64,000 nt of DNA from Bacillota bacterium (GTDB taxonomy: Bacteria; Bacillota_I; Bacilli_A; RF39; UBA660). The notes under the pieces are model-generated. The model was given only the letters and a program-made list of their open reading frames with translations, had not been told where the DNA came from and searched no databases. The translations under genes were made by a program, and so were the position numbers. The DNA is taken from assembly GCA_015059425.1 (NCBI GenBank), contig SVAM01000002.1, forward strand, positions 62,001 to 126,000. The letters are read 5' to 3'. Below are positions 9,012-16,245 of this stretch, one piece after another (within the stretch, counting starts at the first letter, position 1; each line of letters opens with the position of its first letter).

Positions 9012-9016
9012 TTCTT

Positions 9017-9282
9017 TTACCTCCCACTATTATTATGGATTAAATATTTTAGTTCATTCATATAATTTAGTAGTGGTACTATGGTAATTATTGGAGTATT
9101 ATTTAATTCTTCAAACAATAAACTCCCAAGGCCTTGCTTTCTATATTCATCTGAAACAAATAAAGTACATATCTTCTTTTCTTTTTCATCTTTTTTCATT
9201 TAACCTTAATTCTAATCTTTTCGTGCCATTTTTTATATAATATAAAATATTGTGGTAATAGTTTCATAGTATATGCTTTCAT
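9017..9282 (-). pseudogene. Decayed ASCH domain joined to GNAT acetyltransferase fragment
   Basis: Two short reading frames overlap by ATGA junctions. The first (from 9282) starts MKAYTMKLLPQYF and then loses frame; the shifted frame reads YYIKNGTKRLELRLNEKR, the ASCH/PUA-like RNA-binding signature IKNGTKxxExRL. The second (9017-9199) holds FVSDEYRKQGLGSLLFEEL, the acetyl-CoA binding motif A of GNAT enzymes, but lacks most of the fold. Together they are remnants of one or two genes that followed the intact ASCH gene. The 60-codon GNAT frame could still be translated; function is unlikely. Confidence 0.65.
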
Positions 9283-9707
9283 AAGCTTCTTCCTTCCTTA
9301 AGTTCCTCATAGATGTATTCGTTTTCTTTTATGTAGCGATAAAATTGCGGCACTACAAAGTTTTTTTCTACATTTTTTATTTCACTTAAGTAAAATGGCT
9401 TTTTAAATTTAACGGCCCTAGCTATTTTAAGAGCATAGCATTTATCACAACCATTAAAATAATCTATTATTTCTCCATTATTTATATTATTAGTCTCTTC
9501 TAATATGTAATTAAGATCTCCTTCAAGAATTTTTTCTACAATTATATATCCTACAATGGCCTTATCTACTTCAGAAGAATAAACAAATATTTTTTTATTA
9601 CAATTTTTTTCACCGATACTTTTTCTTCTATACTCATATAATTTTGTTCCGTTAAATATTTGATTTGCATATTTTGTTTTTATTGAAATTAGCATCAATT
9701 GCTCCAT
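9279..9707 (-). CDS. ASCH domain protein
   Basis: A 142-residue protein of the ASCH (PUA-like) superfamily. The first half shows the family pattern SIKTKYANQIFNGTKLYEYRRK followed by a strand motif IFVYSSEVDKAIVGYIIVEKI. ASCH domains bind RNA or modified nucleosides; some are N4-acetylcytidine amidohydrolases, others accompany GNAT enzymes. The start is the ATG behind AGAGGTG. Its stop overlaps the next start by ATGA, so it was once part of an operon with the ASCH/GNAT remnant, and probably modified RNA together with it. Confidence 0.75.
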   Translation of the reverse strand: MEQLMLISIKTKYANQIFNGTKLYEYRRKSIGEKNCNKKIFVYSSEVDKAIVGYIIVEKILEGDLNYILEETNNINNGEIIDYFNGCDKCYALKIARAVKFKKPFYLSEIKNVEKNFVVPQFYRYIKENEYIYEELKEGRSL

Positions 9708-9835
9708 TACGACACCTCTTATCTATTATAGCATTAAAAGCTAATTATAGTAAAAAAATTGATAAGCAAAATTATTATCCTTATTGCTTAAAAATATATT
9801 TCTATTAATTAAACATATAATTTATTGGTGGTTAT

Positions 9836-10591
9836 ATGATAATTATTGGAGCACTATTAGTATCAAGTATAGCAGGGTTATCTACAATGTTAGGTGCATT
9901 AGTAATTTATTTTAAATTTAAAGAACATAATATAAATAAATTTATTACTTTTTCTCTATCATTTTCATTAGCAATAATGATTGGGATAAGTATCACTGAT
10001 TTAATGCCTGATTCAACATATATATTATTACTTGAATATGGGATAGGAAAGGGGATAGTGTACTCTTTTATTGCTTTTATAATAGGGATTATATTAATAA
10101 CTTATTTAAATAAATTAATATCCAAAGCTGAATTAAATAAAAATGATCTATATAAATTAGGAATATTAAACATGTTAGCATTAATACTACATAATTTTCC
10201 TGAAGGTATTGCAACATTTATGAGTTCTTATAAAGATATGAGTTTAGGAATTAAACTAGCTATAGCTATAGCATTTCACAATATACCAGAAGGAATAAGT
10301 ATAGCTGTTCCTATTTACTATGCCACGAAGTCAAAAAAGGATGCTTTATTTAAAACATTTTTATCTGGTATAGCAGAACCAATTGGTGCTTTAATTGCAT
10401 ACGTATTCTTAAGCAAATATATAACAAATGCATTAATAAGTATAATATTATTATTAGTTGGAGGTATAATGATAACACTAGCTATAGAAGTAATATTACC
10501 AAAAGCCAAGAAATATAATTTAAATAAATATTTATATTTAGGAATAATAGTTGGTTTTATATTAATATTGTTTAATTATTTTGTATTCTAA
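9836..10591 (+). CDS. zupT: ZIP family metal transporter (ZupT-like)
   Basis: A 251-residue integral membrane protein with about eight hydrophobic segments. The two metal-binding helices carry HNFPEG (about residue 122) and HNIPEG (about 147), the paired signature of ZIP importers such as ZupT, which take up zinc and other divalent cations. A third feature, the helix with SGIAEPIGA, is also family-typical. The ribosome binding site is GGTGG. The divergent promoter region shared with the ASCH gene (9708-9835) holds an inverted repeat TAAGCAA / TTGCTTA that could be an operator; whether it is metal-responsive is unknown. Confidence 0.88.
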   Translation: MIIIGALLVSSIAGLSTMLGALVIYFKFKEHNINKFITFSLSFSLAIMIGISITDLMPDSTYILLLEYGIGKGIVYSFIAFIIGIILITYLNKLISKAELNKNDLYKLGILNMLALILHNFPEGIATFMSSYKDMSLGIKLAIAIAFHNIPEGISIAVPIYYATKSKKDALFKTFLSGIAEPIGALIAYVFLSKYITNALISIILLLVGGIMITLAIEVILPKAKKYNLNKYLYLGIIVGFILILFNYFVF

Positions 10592-10931
10592 TTTTATTTC
10601 AGAGGTTAAAGTTAACATAATATATATTTTGCGAAGCTAAATTTTGATGCCAAAATTAAGTATAATTGATATTCATTTTTATTATTATTTATTAAATATA
10701 TCATTTATAATACCATATATTTATAAATTTAAAATTACTGTATATTAAAACAAAAAATTTATTAATTAAATTTCAATATATATTTTTAATGCTTTTAAAA
10801 AAAATTATACGTGCATTATAACCTTATTTAAATTTATAATTAGGTTATATAATACACGCACATATATCATATTTATATAATATAATTAGGTTATATATAA
10901 TATATAACTATAAGTAAAATAATAAATTCAA
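10592..10931. other. Very AT-rich intergenic region with inverted repeats
   Basis: No ORF is supported. It holds AATTTTG / CAAAATT around 3 bases near 10647, and a longer imperfect inverted repeat at about 10811-10859 (CGTGCATTATAACCT against AGGTTATATAATACACG), whose right arm core TAATTAGGTTATAT recurs at about 10880-10895. It could mark a protein binding region or a remnant of a mobile element. No terminator with a proper T-run was seen for zupT. Confidence 0.4.
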
Positions 10932-10954
10932 CAAAAAAGGGGACTTTCCCCCTT
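10932..10954 (-). terminator. Terminator of the HTH/membrane protein operon
   Basis: On the minus strand GGGG-GAAAGT-CCCC is followed by TTTTTT, a few bases after the stop codon of the upstream gene. Confidence 0.8.
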
Positions 10955-10956
10955 CT

Positions 10957-11751
10957 TTAAGTTAATTCTGTTTTTAACCAGTAGTGATTATTATTAGAAT
11001 CTAATTTAAAAGTATGTTTATATAAAGTACCATATTTTTTAATAAATTTAACATCTATTTTATTGTTATTTAAAGCTTTATTACATTCTTCTTTTTCTTT
11101 ATTATTTGTAGTATAACATTTACTATCAGACGCTTTTAAATAATAATCATATATTACTATATCACCATTTAATTTTTTTACAGCTTTATCTATTAAACGA
11201 TATATAGTGGATTCTGGGACTAACGAGAGGGTATAAGTTTCAGCATTACCACAATAATACTCCTCCCCTTCTAAATAACATGCTTCTTTACTAGAAATAT
11301 AGAATTCTGTATAATCTTTAATTTCTTCACCATATAAATTTTTGTAAGCTATATTTAGGTTTCTTTTATTAAATTTAATATAAGTACAATTATCTTCTTC
11401 CGTAGTAAAAGTTATATCCCCTATCTTGCAAATTTTTATATCATGTTCATTTTTATCAGTACTTTTAATATTTTCTATAACCATATCTTTGCTATTTAAT
11501 TTATGATTATAATAGGCCATACATAATGCATTTTCTTTATTAATATCTTTAATACTGATATCCTTATCTTGATACGTAATTAAACCACCACAATGATAAA
11601 TATCAACTTCGCCTAAAAACTTATATAAATCGTTTACTTGTTTTGATTCTAAATCAAGCTTTTTATCACTAAATACAAATGCCATTACAGAAATTAAAAT
11701 TATAATTATAGTAATAGCTATATATAATACTCGTTTATTTAATTGTTTCAT
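10957..11751 (-). CDS. Membrane-anchored extracytoplasmic protein
   Basis: Not recognised. A 264-residue protein with one N-terminal membrane segment (about residues 8-28) and a polar domain of about 235 residues expected outside the cell. It has eight or so Cys, several in close pairs (YHCGG, ACYLEGEEYYCG, KCYTTNNKEKEEC), suggesting disulphides. Its ATG shares one base with the stop of the upstream HTH gene (UAAUG), so its production is tied to that regulator. A role as a signal-sensing or surface partner of the regulator is inference only. Confidence 0.65.
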   Translation of the reverse strand: MKQLNKRVLYIAITIIIILISVMAFVFSDKKLDLESKQVNDLYKFLGEVDIYHCGGLITYQDKDISIKDINKENALCMAYYNHKLNSKDMVIENIKSTDKNEHDIKICKIGDITFTTEEDNCTYIKFNKRNLNIAYKNLYGEEIKDYTEFYISSKEACYLEGEEYYCGNAETYTLSLVPESTIYRLIDKAVKKLNGDIVIYDYYLKASDSKCYTTNNKEKEECNKALNNNKIDVKFIKKYGTLYKHTFKLDSNNNHYWLKTELT

Positions 11752-12527
11752 TATACTTTACGTGATTGTATTTCTGCTATTTTCTCAAATACTTCAGCGG
11801 CATTTTGTTCATTGATTTGGTTATAACCAAGTTCTCTTAGCGCTTGAATTTTAATTGTATTTAATTGTTGTGTACGGCTTAATTTTTCTTCGTTTTTTTG
11901 TTCTATTTCTTGAACAAATCTTTTGTGACTTTCAGCTAATTTACTACGAGAAGCTCCCCCATTGTTATATAAAGTTAATGCGGAATATAAAATACCTTCA
12001 AATATAAATTGTTGCTCTTCATTAAATGCATATTCTTCTGGGCTTATGAATCCAGTAGTTTTTGACATATAACCTAAAATATATTTAATTTCCGGAACAT
12101 TATCAATTGATTGTAACATGTGATATAAATATGTCATTGCTTGAAAATTTTCACTTTTCTTATTTTCGTCTAATAATTTTTCTTTAATTAAATAAGTAAT
12201 ATCAGCAATCATTGTTTGTTCATTTTTATTTAGACCCTTCATATCAAAATAATTGTCCATATCGCTAGAACTTTTAACACCTTGATTAAGCCTATTTTCT
12301 ACAGCCATTAAATAATCTGTAGTGATTTTGATACCTTTTATAGTTGCATCATCACCATCTTCAATATCTAATAGTTTTAATAATAATATTTTCTTTTCTT
12401 TAGGCCATTTATTAATATCTTCTAATTCTAAATAATTATATACCATTTGTCTTGATACATTTAAATATTTAGCAAGTCTTACTTTAGAAATACCTAATTC
12501 TTGTAACAATTCATTTAAATTATTCAT
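11751..12527 (-). CDS. HTH transcriptional regulator with large helical C-terminus
   Basis: A 258-residue protein with an N-terminal Xre/lambda-repressor-like helix-turn-helix (LLQELGISKVRLAKYLNVSRQMVYNYL, about residues 5-31) and a long, mostly helical, charged C-terminal region. The length exceeds simple Xre repressors, so the C-terminal part probably binds a ligand or partner. The start is the second ATG (12527), seven bases behind AGGAG; the first ATG at 12533 abuts the ribosome binding site. The promoter has a near-perfect palindrome over its -35 box, so autoregulation is likely. First gene of a two-gene operon. Confidence 0.75.
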   Translation of the reverse strand: MNNLNELLQELGISKVRLAKYLNVSRQMVYNYLELEDINKWPKEKKILLLKLLDIEDGDDATIKGIKITTDYLMAVENRLNQGVKSSSDMDNYFDMKGLNKNEQTMIADITYLIKEKLLDENKKSENFQAMTYLYHMLQSIDNVPEIKYILGYMSKTTGFISPEEYAFNEEQQFIFEGILYSALTLYNNGGASRSKLAESHKRFVQEIEQKNEEKLSRTQQLNTIKIQALRELGYNQINEQNAAEVFEKIAEIQSRKV

Positions 12528-12556
12528 TTTCATTCTCCTATACTTTTTACATTTTA

Positions 12557-12600
12557 ATTATAAGGTACTTAACACTATTGTGTCAAGTATTAGTTAAGTA
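12557..12600 (-). promoter_or_regulatory. Consensus promoter with palindromic operator
   Basis: On the minus strand TTGACA (12581-12586) and TATAAT (12557-12562) are 18 bases apart. A 24-bp near-perfect palindrome at 12566-12589 (arms TACTTGACAC and GTGTTAAGTA around AATA) covers the -35 box, and a further half site TACTTAAC lies at 12593-12600. A protein bound there would block RNA polymerase, most simply the HTH protein encoded by the operon. Confidence 0.75.
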
Positions 12601-12627
12601 AAAGTTTATTTTACAAAAAATTGCAAT

Positions 12628-12653
12628 TAAAAAAGCAAGAATTTATCTTACTT
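12628..12653 (-). terminator. Terminator after the 145-aa gene
   Basis: On the minus strand AAGTAAGA and TTCTTGCTT pair (one G-U) around TAAA and are followed by TTTTTAATTG. It overlaps the stop codon region of the gene ending at 12652. Confidence 0.6.
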
Positions 12654-13089
12654 AATGATTTCTATGCCCTTTACCAGGTCTTCTATTCTTAATTCCATTA
12701 TGTTTTTGTAATATCCTTTTAGGTGAATTGTTATTTATAGTTATATTTAAATTTTCAACATCAATTGCATATTGTATTTTTGCATTTTCACTTAATAGTT
12801 CTCTATTTTTAAAATAAACATTGGCAATTGCTTCTGCAGCTTTTAAGGCTCTAGTTTCGTTAGTTAAAGGTAAATCTCCTTCTAACCATGTAAATGCTGC
12901 ATGTGCCATTCTACCCAAAATGCGAACGTCATATGAAGCATACGAACTGTTTTCAAAATGCAAACAACCCGCAGTAGTTAATTCAAAATATGCCATCCAC
13001 TCTTGATTTCTTAAAAACCATTCAGTTAAAGGTTTATTTAAAATTATAATTTCTTCTATATTCGGATTAAAATTTCCATCTAAAATCAT
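12652..13089 (-). CDS. Conserved-looking hypothetical protein, 145 aa
   Basis: Not recognised. A soluble-looking protein with a mixed N-terminal domain (aromatic-rich WFLRNQEWMAYFEL, then FTWLEGDLPLTNETRALKAAEAIANVYF) and a very basic tail ending NRRPGKGHRNH. The longer frame starting at 13137 has no ribosome binding site; the ATG at 13089 follows AAGGAAAG and is chosen. It is monocistronic, with its own terminator. A TTGACA box lies upstream near 13143. The basic tail suggests nucleic acid contact, without further support. Confidence 0.6.
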   Translation of the reverse strand: MILDGNFNPNIEEIIILNKPLTEWFLRNQEWMAYFELTTAGCLHFENSSYASYDVRILGRMAHAAFTWLEGDLPLTNETRALKAAEAIANVYFKNRELLSENAKIQYAIDVENLNITINNNSPKRILQKHNGIKNRRPGKGHRNH

Positions 13090-13162
13090 TTTATATCTTT
13101 CCTTTCGATTGGTTAAATATATTAACATATATAGCATTTATTGTCAAATTTTATAATATGCT

Positions 13163-14209
13163 TTATCTTAAATACCAAAGTTTTTCCCCTTCTTTAAAAA
13201 TTTCTTTTATGATTCCGCATCCCAAACATTCATTATCTTTATAAAATACGCAAGCTTGGCCAGGAGTAACAGATTTAATGCCATTTCCGTATATAACTTC
13301 TAAAGTATTATTATCTAATCTTTTAACAACAACATTATTTTCTTCTTGTCTATATCTAAATTTAGCTTTACAATTTGATATTTCTTCCTCATTAAATATA
13401 TTAATATTTTCTACTATACAAGAAGTAGATACTAAATAATCATTATCTTCTCCAGTTGCAATATATAAAATATTTTTATTAATATCTTTACCTACTACAT
13501 ACATTCTTTCAGTAGTTCCACCTATATTTAAACCTCTTCGTTGACCAATAGTATAGTAATTTAAACCTTCGTGTTTTCCTATTATTTTACCATCAATTAC
13601 ATTTATAACGTCACCAGGAGTACTATTTATTTTATTTTTCATATATTCTTTAAAGTTAGTTGTAATAAAACATACATCAGTTGAATCTTTTTTAGTAGCA
13701 TTACTTAAATTATATTTATTTGCTATATTTCTTACTTCTTCTTTTGTTAAACCTTCTAAAGGTAGTATTATTTTATTTAAGTGTTCTTTAGTCATATTCG
13801 CTAAAAAATATGTTTGATCTTTATTTACATCAGAACTTTTATATAGTTTACCATCAATTACTTTAGCATAATGACCTGTAGCAAAATAATCTGCATTAAA
13901 ATTTATCATATTTTCATATAAAAAATTTAATTTAACATATCTATTACAAATAATACAAGGATTAGGAGTTAATCCATTATTATAGTCATTTATAAATCTA
14001 TCAATAACTTTTTCTTTAAAAACATCTCTATAATCTAATATATGATGCTCTATATTAAGTTTTTTGCATACTTCTATAGCATCTGCCTCATCAAATTCAT
14101 CTGTAAATTTTAAAGTAATGCCTATTACCTCATAGCCTTGTTCTTTTAATATAATAGCCGCAGCAGCAGAATCAACACCACCACTTATACCAATAACAAC
14201 TTTCTTCAT
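13163..14209 (-). CDS. mnmA: tRNA-specific 2-thiouridylase
   Basis: MnmA adds the sulphur of 2-thiouridine at position 34 of tRNA Lys, Glu and Gln, using ATP and a persulphide relay. The 348-residue protein has the PP-loop SGGVDSA (about residues 9-15), the nucleophile Cys85 in NPCIICNR, TGHYAK, the second catalytic Cys in STDVCFI and the C-terminal YTIGQRRGL. Length matches the family. The ribosome binding site is GTGAT. Neighbours are unrelated, so it is probably monocistronic. Confidence 0.96.
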   Translation of the reverse strand: MKKVVIGISGGVDSAAAAIILKEQGYEVIGITLKFTDEFDEADAIEVCKKLNIEHHILDYRDVFKEKVIDRFINDYNNGLTPNPCIICNRYVKLNFLYENMINFNADYFATGHYAKVIDGKLYKSSDVNKDQTYFLANMTKEHLNKIILPLEGLTKEEVRNIANKYNLSNATKKDSTDVCFITTNFKEYMKNKINSTPGDVINVIDGKIIGKHEGLNYYTIGQRRGLNIGGTTERMYVVGKDINKNILYIATGEDNDYLVSTSCIVENINIFNEEEISNCKAKFRYRQEENNVVVKRLDNNTLEVIYGNGIKSVTPGQACVFYKDNECLGCGIIKEIFKEGEKLWYLR

Positions 14210-14267
14210 ATTTCATCACAAACGCATTATATCATATTTAAAATAAAAAGTGAAATTAATTAATAAA

Positions 14268-14855
14268 TTAATTAATGATAAAAGCTAACCAAGACAAGAC
14301 TTTATTTATAAACAAGTATATTATTAAATCATTTAAGAATATTAAAAATATTTGTATTAAAATACATTTAATATTACTTATAATTACATTTTTTATTTCA
14401 TTAATATTTTTATTCTTAAAATAGTGTAATAATAATTTAAATAGTTTTAAAATCTTTTTATAAAGTATTGCTAAGAGTACTAAAAATATTCCTTTAGTAA
14501 AAAAACTATACATAAACCCATATAAAATACCATTAAACTTATATATACTAGCAAAAGATATAATACAATATGAAATAGAAATTCCTTCATATATAATGTA
14601 TACAGGAAATAAAAACAAACCAATAATTACTAAAGAAGTAGCAATTAAAACTATTATAGTAACAGAATGGGTTAATATAAAATTGATTTTATTATTTTTT
14701 AATAAAATAGTTATATTTTTAAGCTCATTTAAAACGTTTGAATTATCTAATTTAGAATATAAAATTAATCCAATTAAAAAGCCTAAAAATAACAAAATTA
14801 AAATAAATTTGATATACATTTTATTATTTTTAAGGCTTGTCCTTATATTAAACAT
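14268..14855 (-). CDS. SpoIIM-like integral membrane protein
   Basis: A 195-residue protein with about five hydrophobic segments. The order of a first helix (about 16-33), a hydrophilic stretch, then three closely packed helices with Gly and Pro turns (FLFPVYIIYEGISISYCI) and a final helix resembles SpoIIM/DUF95 proteins. SpoIIM is part of the septal peptidoglycan hydrolase complex that drives engulfment in sporulation. With cotE in the same window this fits a spore-former, but the similarity is a pattern match and a generic DUF95 protein is equally possible. The start follows GGTGAT directly. Confidence 0.5.
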   Translation of the reverse strand: MFNIRTSLKNNKMYIKFILILLFLGFLIGLILYSKLDNSNVLNELKNITILLKNNKINFILTHSVTIIVLIATSLVIIGLFLFPVYIIYEGISISYCIISFASIYKFNGILYGFMYSFFTKGIFLVLLAILYKKILKLFKLLLHYFKNKNINEIKNVIISNIKCILIQIFLIFLNDLIIYLFINKVLSWLAFIIN

Positions 14856-14935
14856 TATATCACCGTTAAATTATATTGAAAAAATATTAAAAATATGATA
14901 CATTTAATAAGTAAATAAAAGAAATGGTGATGAAA

Positions 14936-15034
14936 ATGAAAAAAAGAACAAAGAAAATATTTGTATGGGGTATGTTATTAGCAATGATAGCTAGTGTTGC
15001 TGCAACAATAATATCTTATGCTATATATTCATAA
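14936..15034 (+). CDS. Single-span membrane miniprotein, 32 aa
   Basis: Starts MKKRTKK and continues as one hydrophobic helix (IFVWGMLLAMIASVAATIIS), ending within a few residues. The ATG is well placed behind GGTGATGAAA. Size, the basic start and the single helix with a small-residue face resemble the short DUF4044-type membrane proteins of Firmicutes, whose role is unknown. It is convergent with the small RNA at 15036-15122. Confidence 0.6.
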   Translation: MKKRTKKIFVWGMLLAMIASVAATIISYAIYS

Positions 15035-15035
15035 T

Positions 15036-15122
15036 AAATGTAGTTCTGAATTTTAAATAAGTAACTAAATTTTTTATTTTATTTTTTCTATTAAGGAGTG
15101 TAGGTTTCATTCAGAACTACAC
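15036..15122 (-). ncRNA. Candidate small RNA with 13-bp closing stem and anti-SD motif
   Basis: Starting about 5 bases after a -10 box, the predicted RNA begins GTGTAGTTCTGAAT and ends with ATTCAGAACTACA, a perfect 13-bp closing stem around about 57 bases. Near its 5' end lies CCTACACTCCTTAA; ACTCCTT is complementary to Shine-Dalgarno sequences, and the same segment (CTACAC) can pair with the 5' GTGTAG in an alternative hairpin. No ORF is supported on this strand. The T-tail after the stem is poor on the minus strand and better on the plus strand, so the stem may also end the plus-strand miniprotein transcript. Confidence 0.5.
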
Positions 15123-15126
15123 TTTT

Positions 15127-15181
15127 ATTTTAATTAGAATAATCTAAAATATCAAGAAAAACCGTTCGACAAAAAACGACA
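15127..15181 (-). promoter_or_regulatory. Promoter with tandem Spo0A-like boxes (copy 1)
   Basis: Minus strand order: TGTCGTT (15175-15181), 3 bases, TGTCGAA (15165-15171), 9 bases, TTGATA (15150-15155), 17 bases, TAAAAT (15127-15132). TGTCGAA is the 0A box consensus, and two boxes 10 bp apart is the spacing bound by a Spo0A dimer. The same arrangement occurs at 43240-43294. Confidence 0.6.
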
Positions 15182-15186
15182 ATGTA

Positions 15187-16230
15187 TTAATTGCCGTTTC
15201 TTTTTGCTTCTTTAATGAGCGCATCTAATAATTCACTATATAAAATACCTGTTGCTTCAAATAATTTTGGATACATACTTATTTCAGTAAATCCTGGTAT
15301 AGTGTTTATTTCGTTTAAAATAATTTTATTATCTTTAGATACAAAAAAATCTATTCTGCTATAAATATGTAAATTTAAGATTTTAAATATTTTAACTGCT
15401 AGTTTTCTAATTTTATTCATTGTTTTAACGTCTATATTAGCCGGAATTAGAGTTAAACTGTCTTTATTAGTATATTTTGCTGTAAAACTATAAAAGTCTT
15501 CTGCTGATGCTATTTCGCCCACTAAAGAAGGTATTATTTCTCCATCTTTTTCAAGTATTGCACATTCTACTTCTTTTCCTTCAATCATTTCTTCAATCAA
15601 TATTCTATTATCTACTTTTAAAGCAATATTTATAGCACTGTCTAAATCTTTTTTATTATTAACTTTTGTAATACCTATTGAAGAACCGCTATTAGCAGGC
15701 TTTATAAATATTGGATAACTTAATTTATTATTAATGATATTTATTAATTCTATATAACTTAAAGATCTGCCTTTAAATATATATTCATCATTATATTTGG
15801 TAAATGATATATAAGGAGATGTTTTAATGCCATTAGTTTCTAATATATCTTTGGTATATATTTTATCCATTGTTATAACACTACTAGCTGTATTATTACC
15901 TACATAAGGAATATTTAAAAAATCTAATATACTACTTATTATTCCATCTTCACCATTTTTACCATGAATCATTAAAAACATTAATTCAAACTGTTTTAAA
16001 AATTCAAATGGATTATATATCTTTTCTAAATTAGTTGGTAAAATTCCTATTTCTAATGGCTTAATATTATTTATATTTTCTTGCCATAAATAAAAATTAT
16101 TTTCTTTATCTAAATATATTGGTGTTATATCATATTTCTTCTTGTCTAAATTTTTAATAATTGATGCAGCAGATATAACAGATACTTCATGTTCGTTAGA
16201 TGAACTACCAAATAAAATAGCTATTTTCAA
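15187..16230 (-). CDS. ddl: D-alanine--D-alanine ligase
   Basis: Makes the D-Ala-D-Ala dipeptide that MurF adds to the peptidoglycan precursor. The 347-residue ATP-grasp protein has FGSSSNEHEVSV at the N-terminus, MIHGKNGEDG, the ATP-grasp core SGSSIGI and EEMIEGKEVE, and LNEINTIPGFTEISMYPKL. The omega-loop reads TAKYTN; the Lys-Tyr pair is that of D-Ala-D-Ala ligases, whereas D-Ala-D-Lac enzymes have Phe, so intrinsic vancomycin resistance is not predicted from this gene. It starts with TTG behind GGGGGG. Last gene of murF-aminopeptidase-ddl. Confidence 0.95.
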   Translation of the reverse strand: MKIAILFGSSSNEHEVSVISAASIIKNLDKKKYDITPIYLDKENNFYLWQENINNIKPLEIGILPTNLEKIYNPFEFLKQFELMFLMIHGKNGEDGIISSILDFLNIPYVGNNTASSVITMDKIYTKDILETNGIKTSPYISFTKYNDEYIFKGRSLSYIELINIINNKLSYPIFIKPANSGSSIGITKVNNKKDLDSAINIALKVDNRILIEEMIEGKEVECAILEKDGEIIPSLVGEIASAEDFYSFTAKYTNKDSLTLIPANIDVKTMNKIRKLAVKIFKILNLHIYSRIDFFVSKDNKIILNEINTIPGFTEISMYPKLFEATGILYSELLDALIKEAKRNGN

Positions 16231-16245
16231 ATTAATCCCCCCTTT

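Noticed and set aside
15187..16230. D-Ala-D-Lac (vancomycin resistance type) ligase
   Set aside because: The omega-loop keeps Lys-Tyr, the D-Ala-D-Ala form, and there are no vanH or vanX neighbours.
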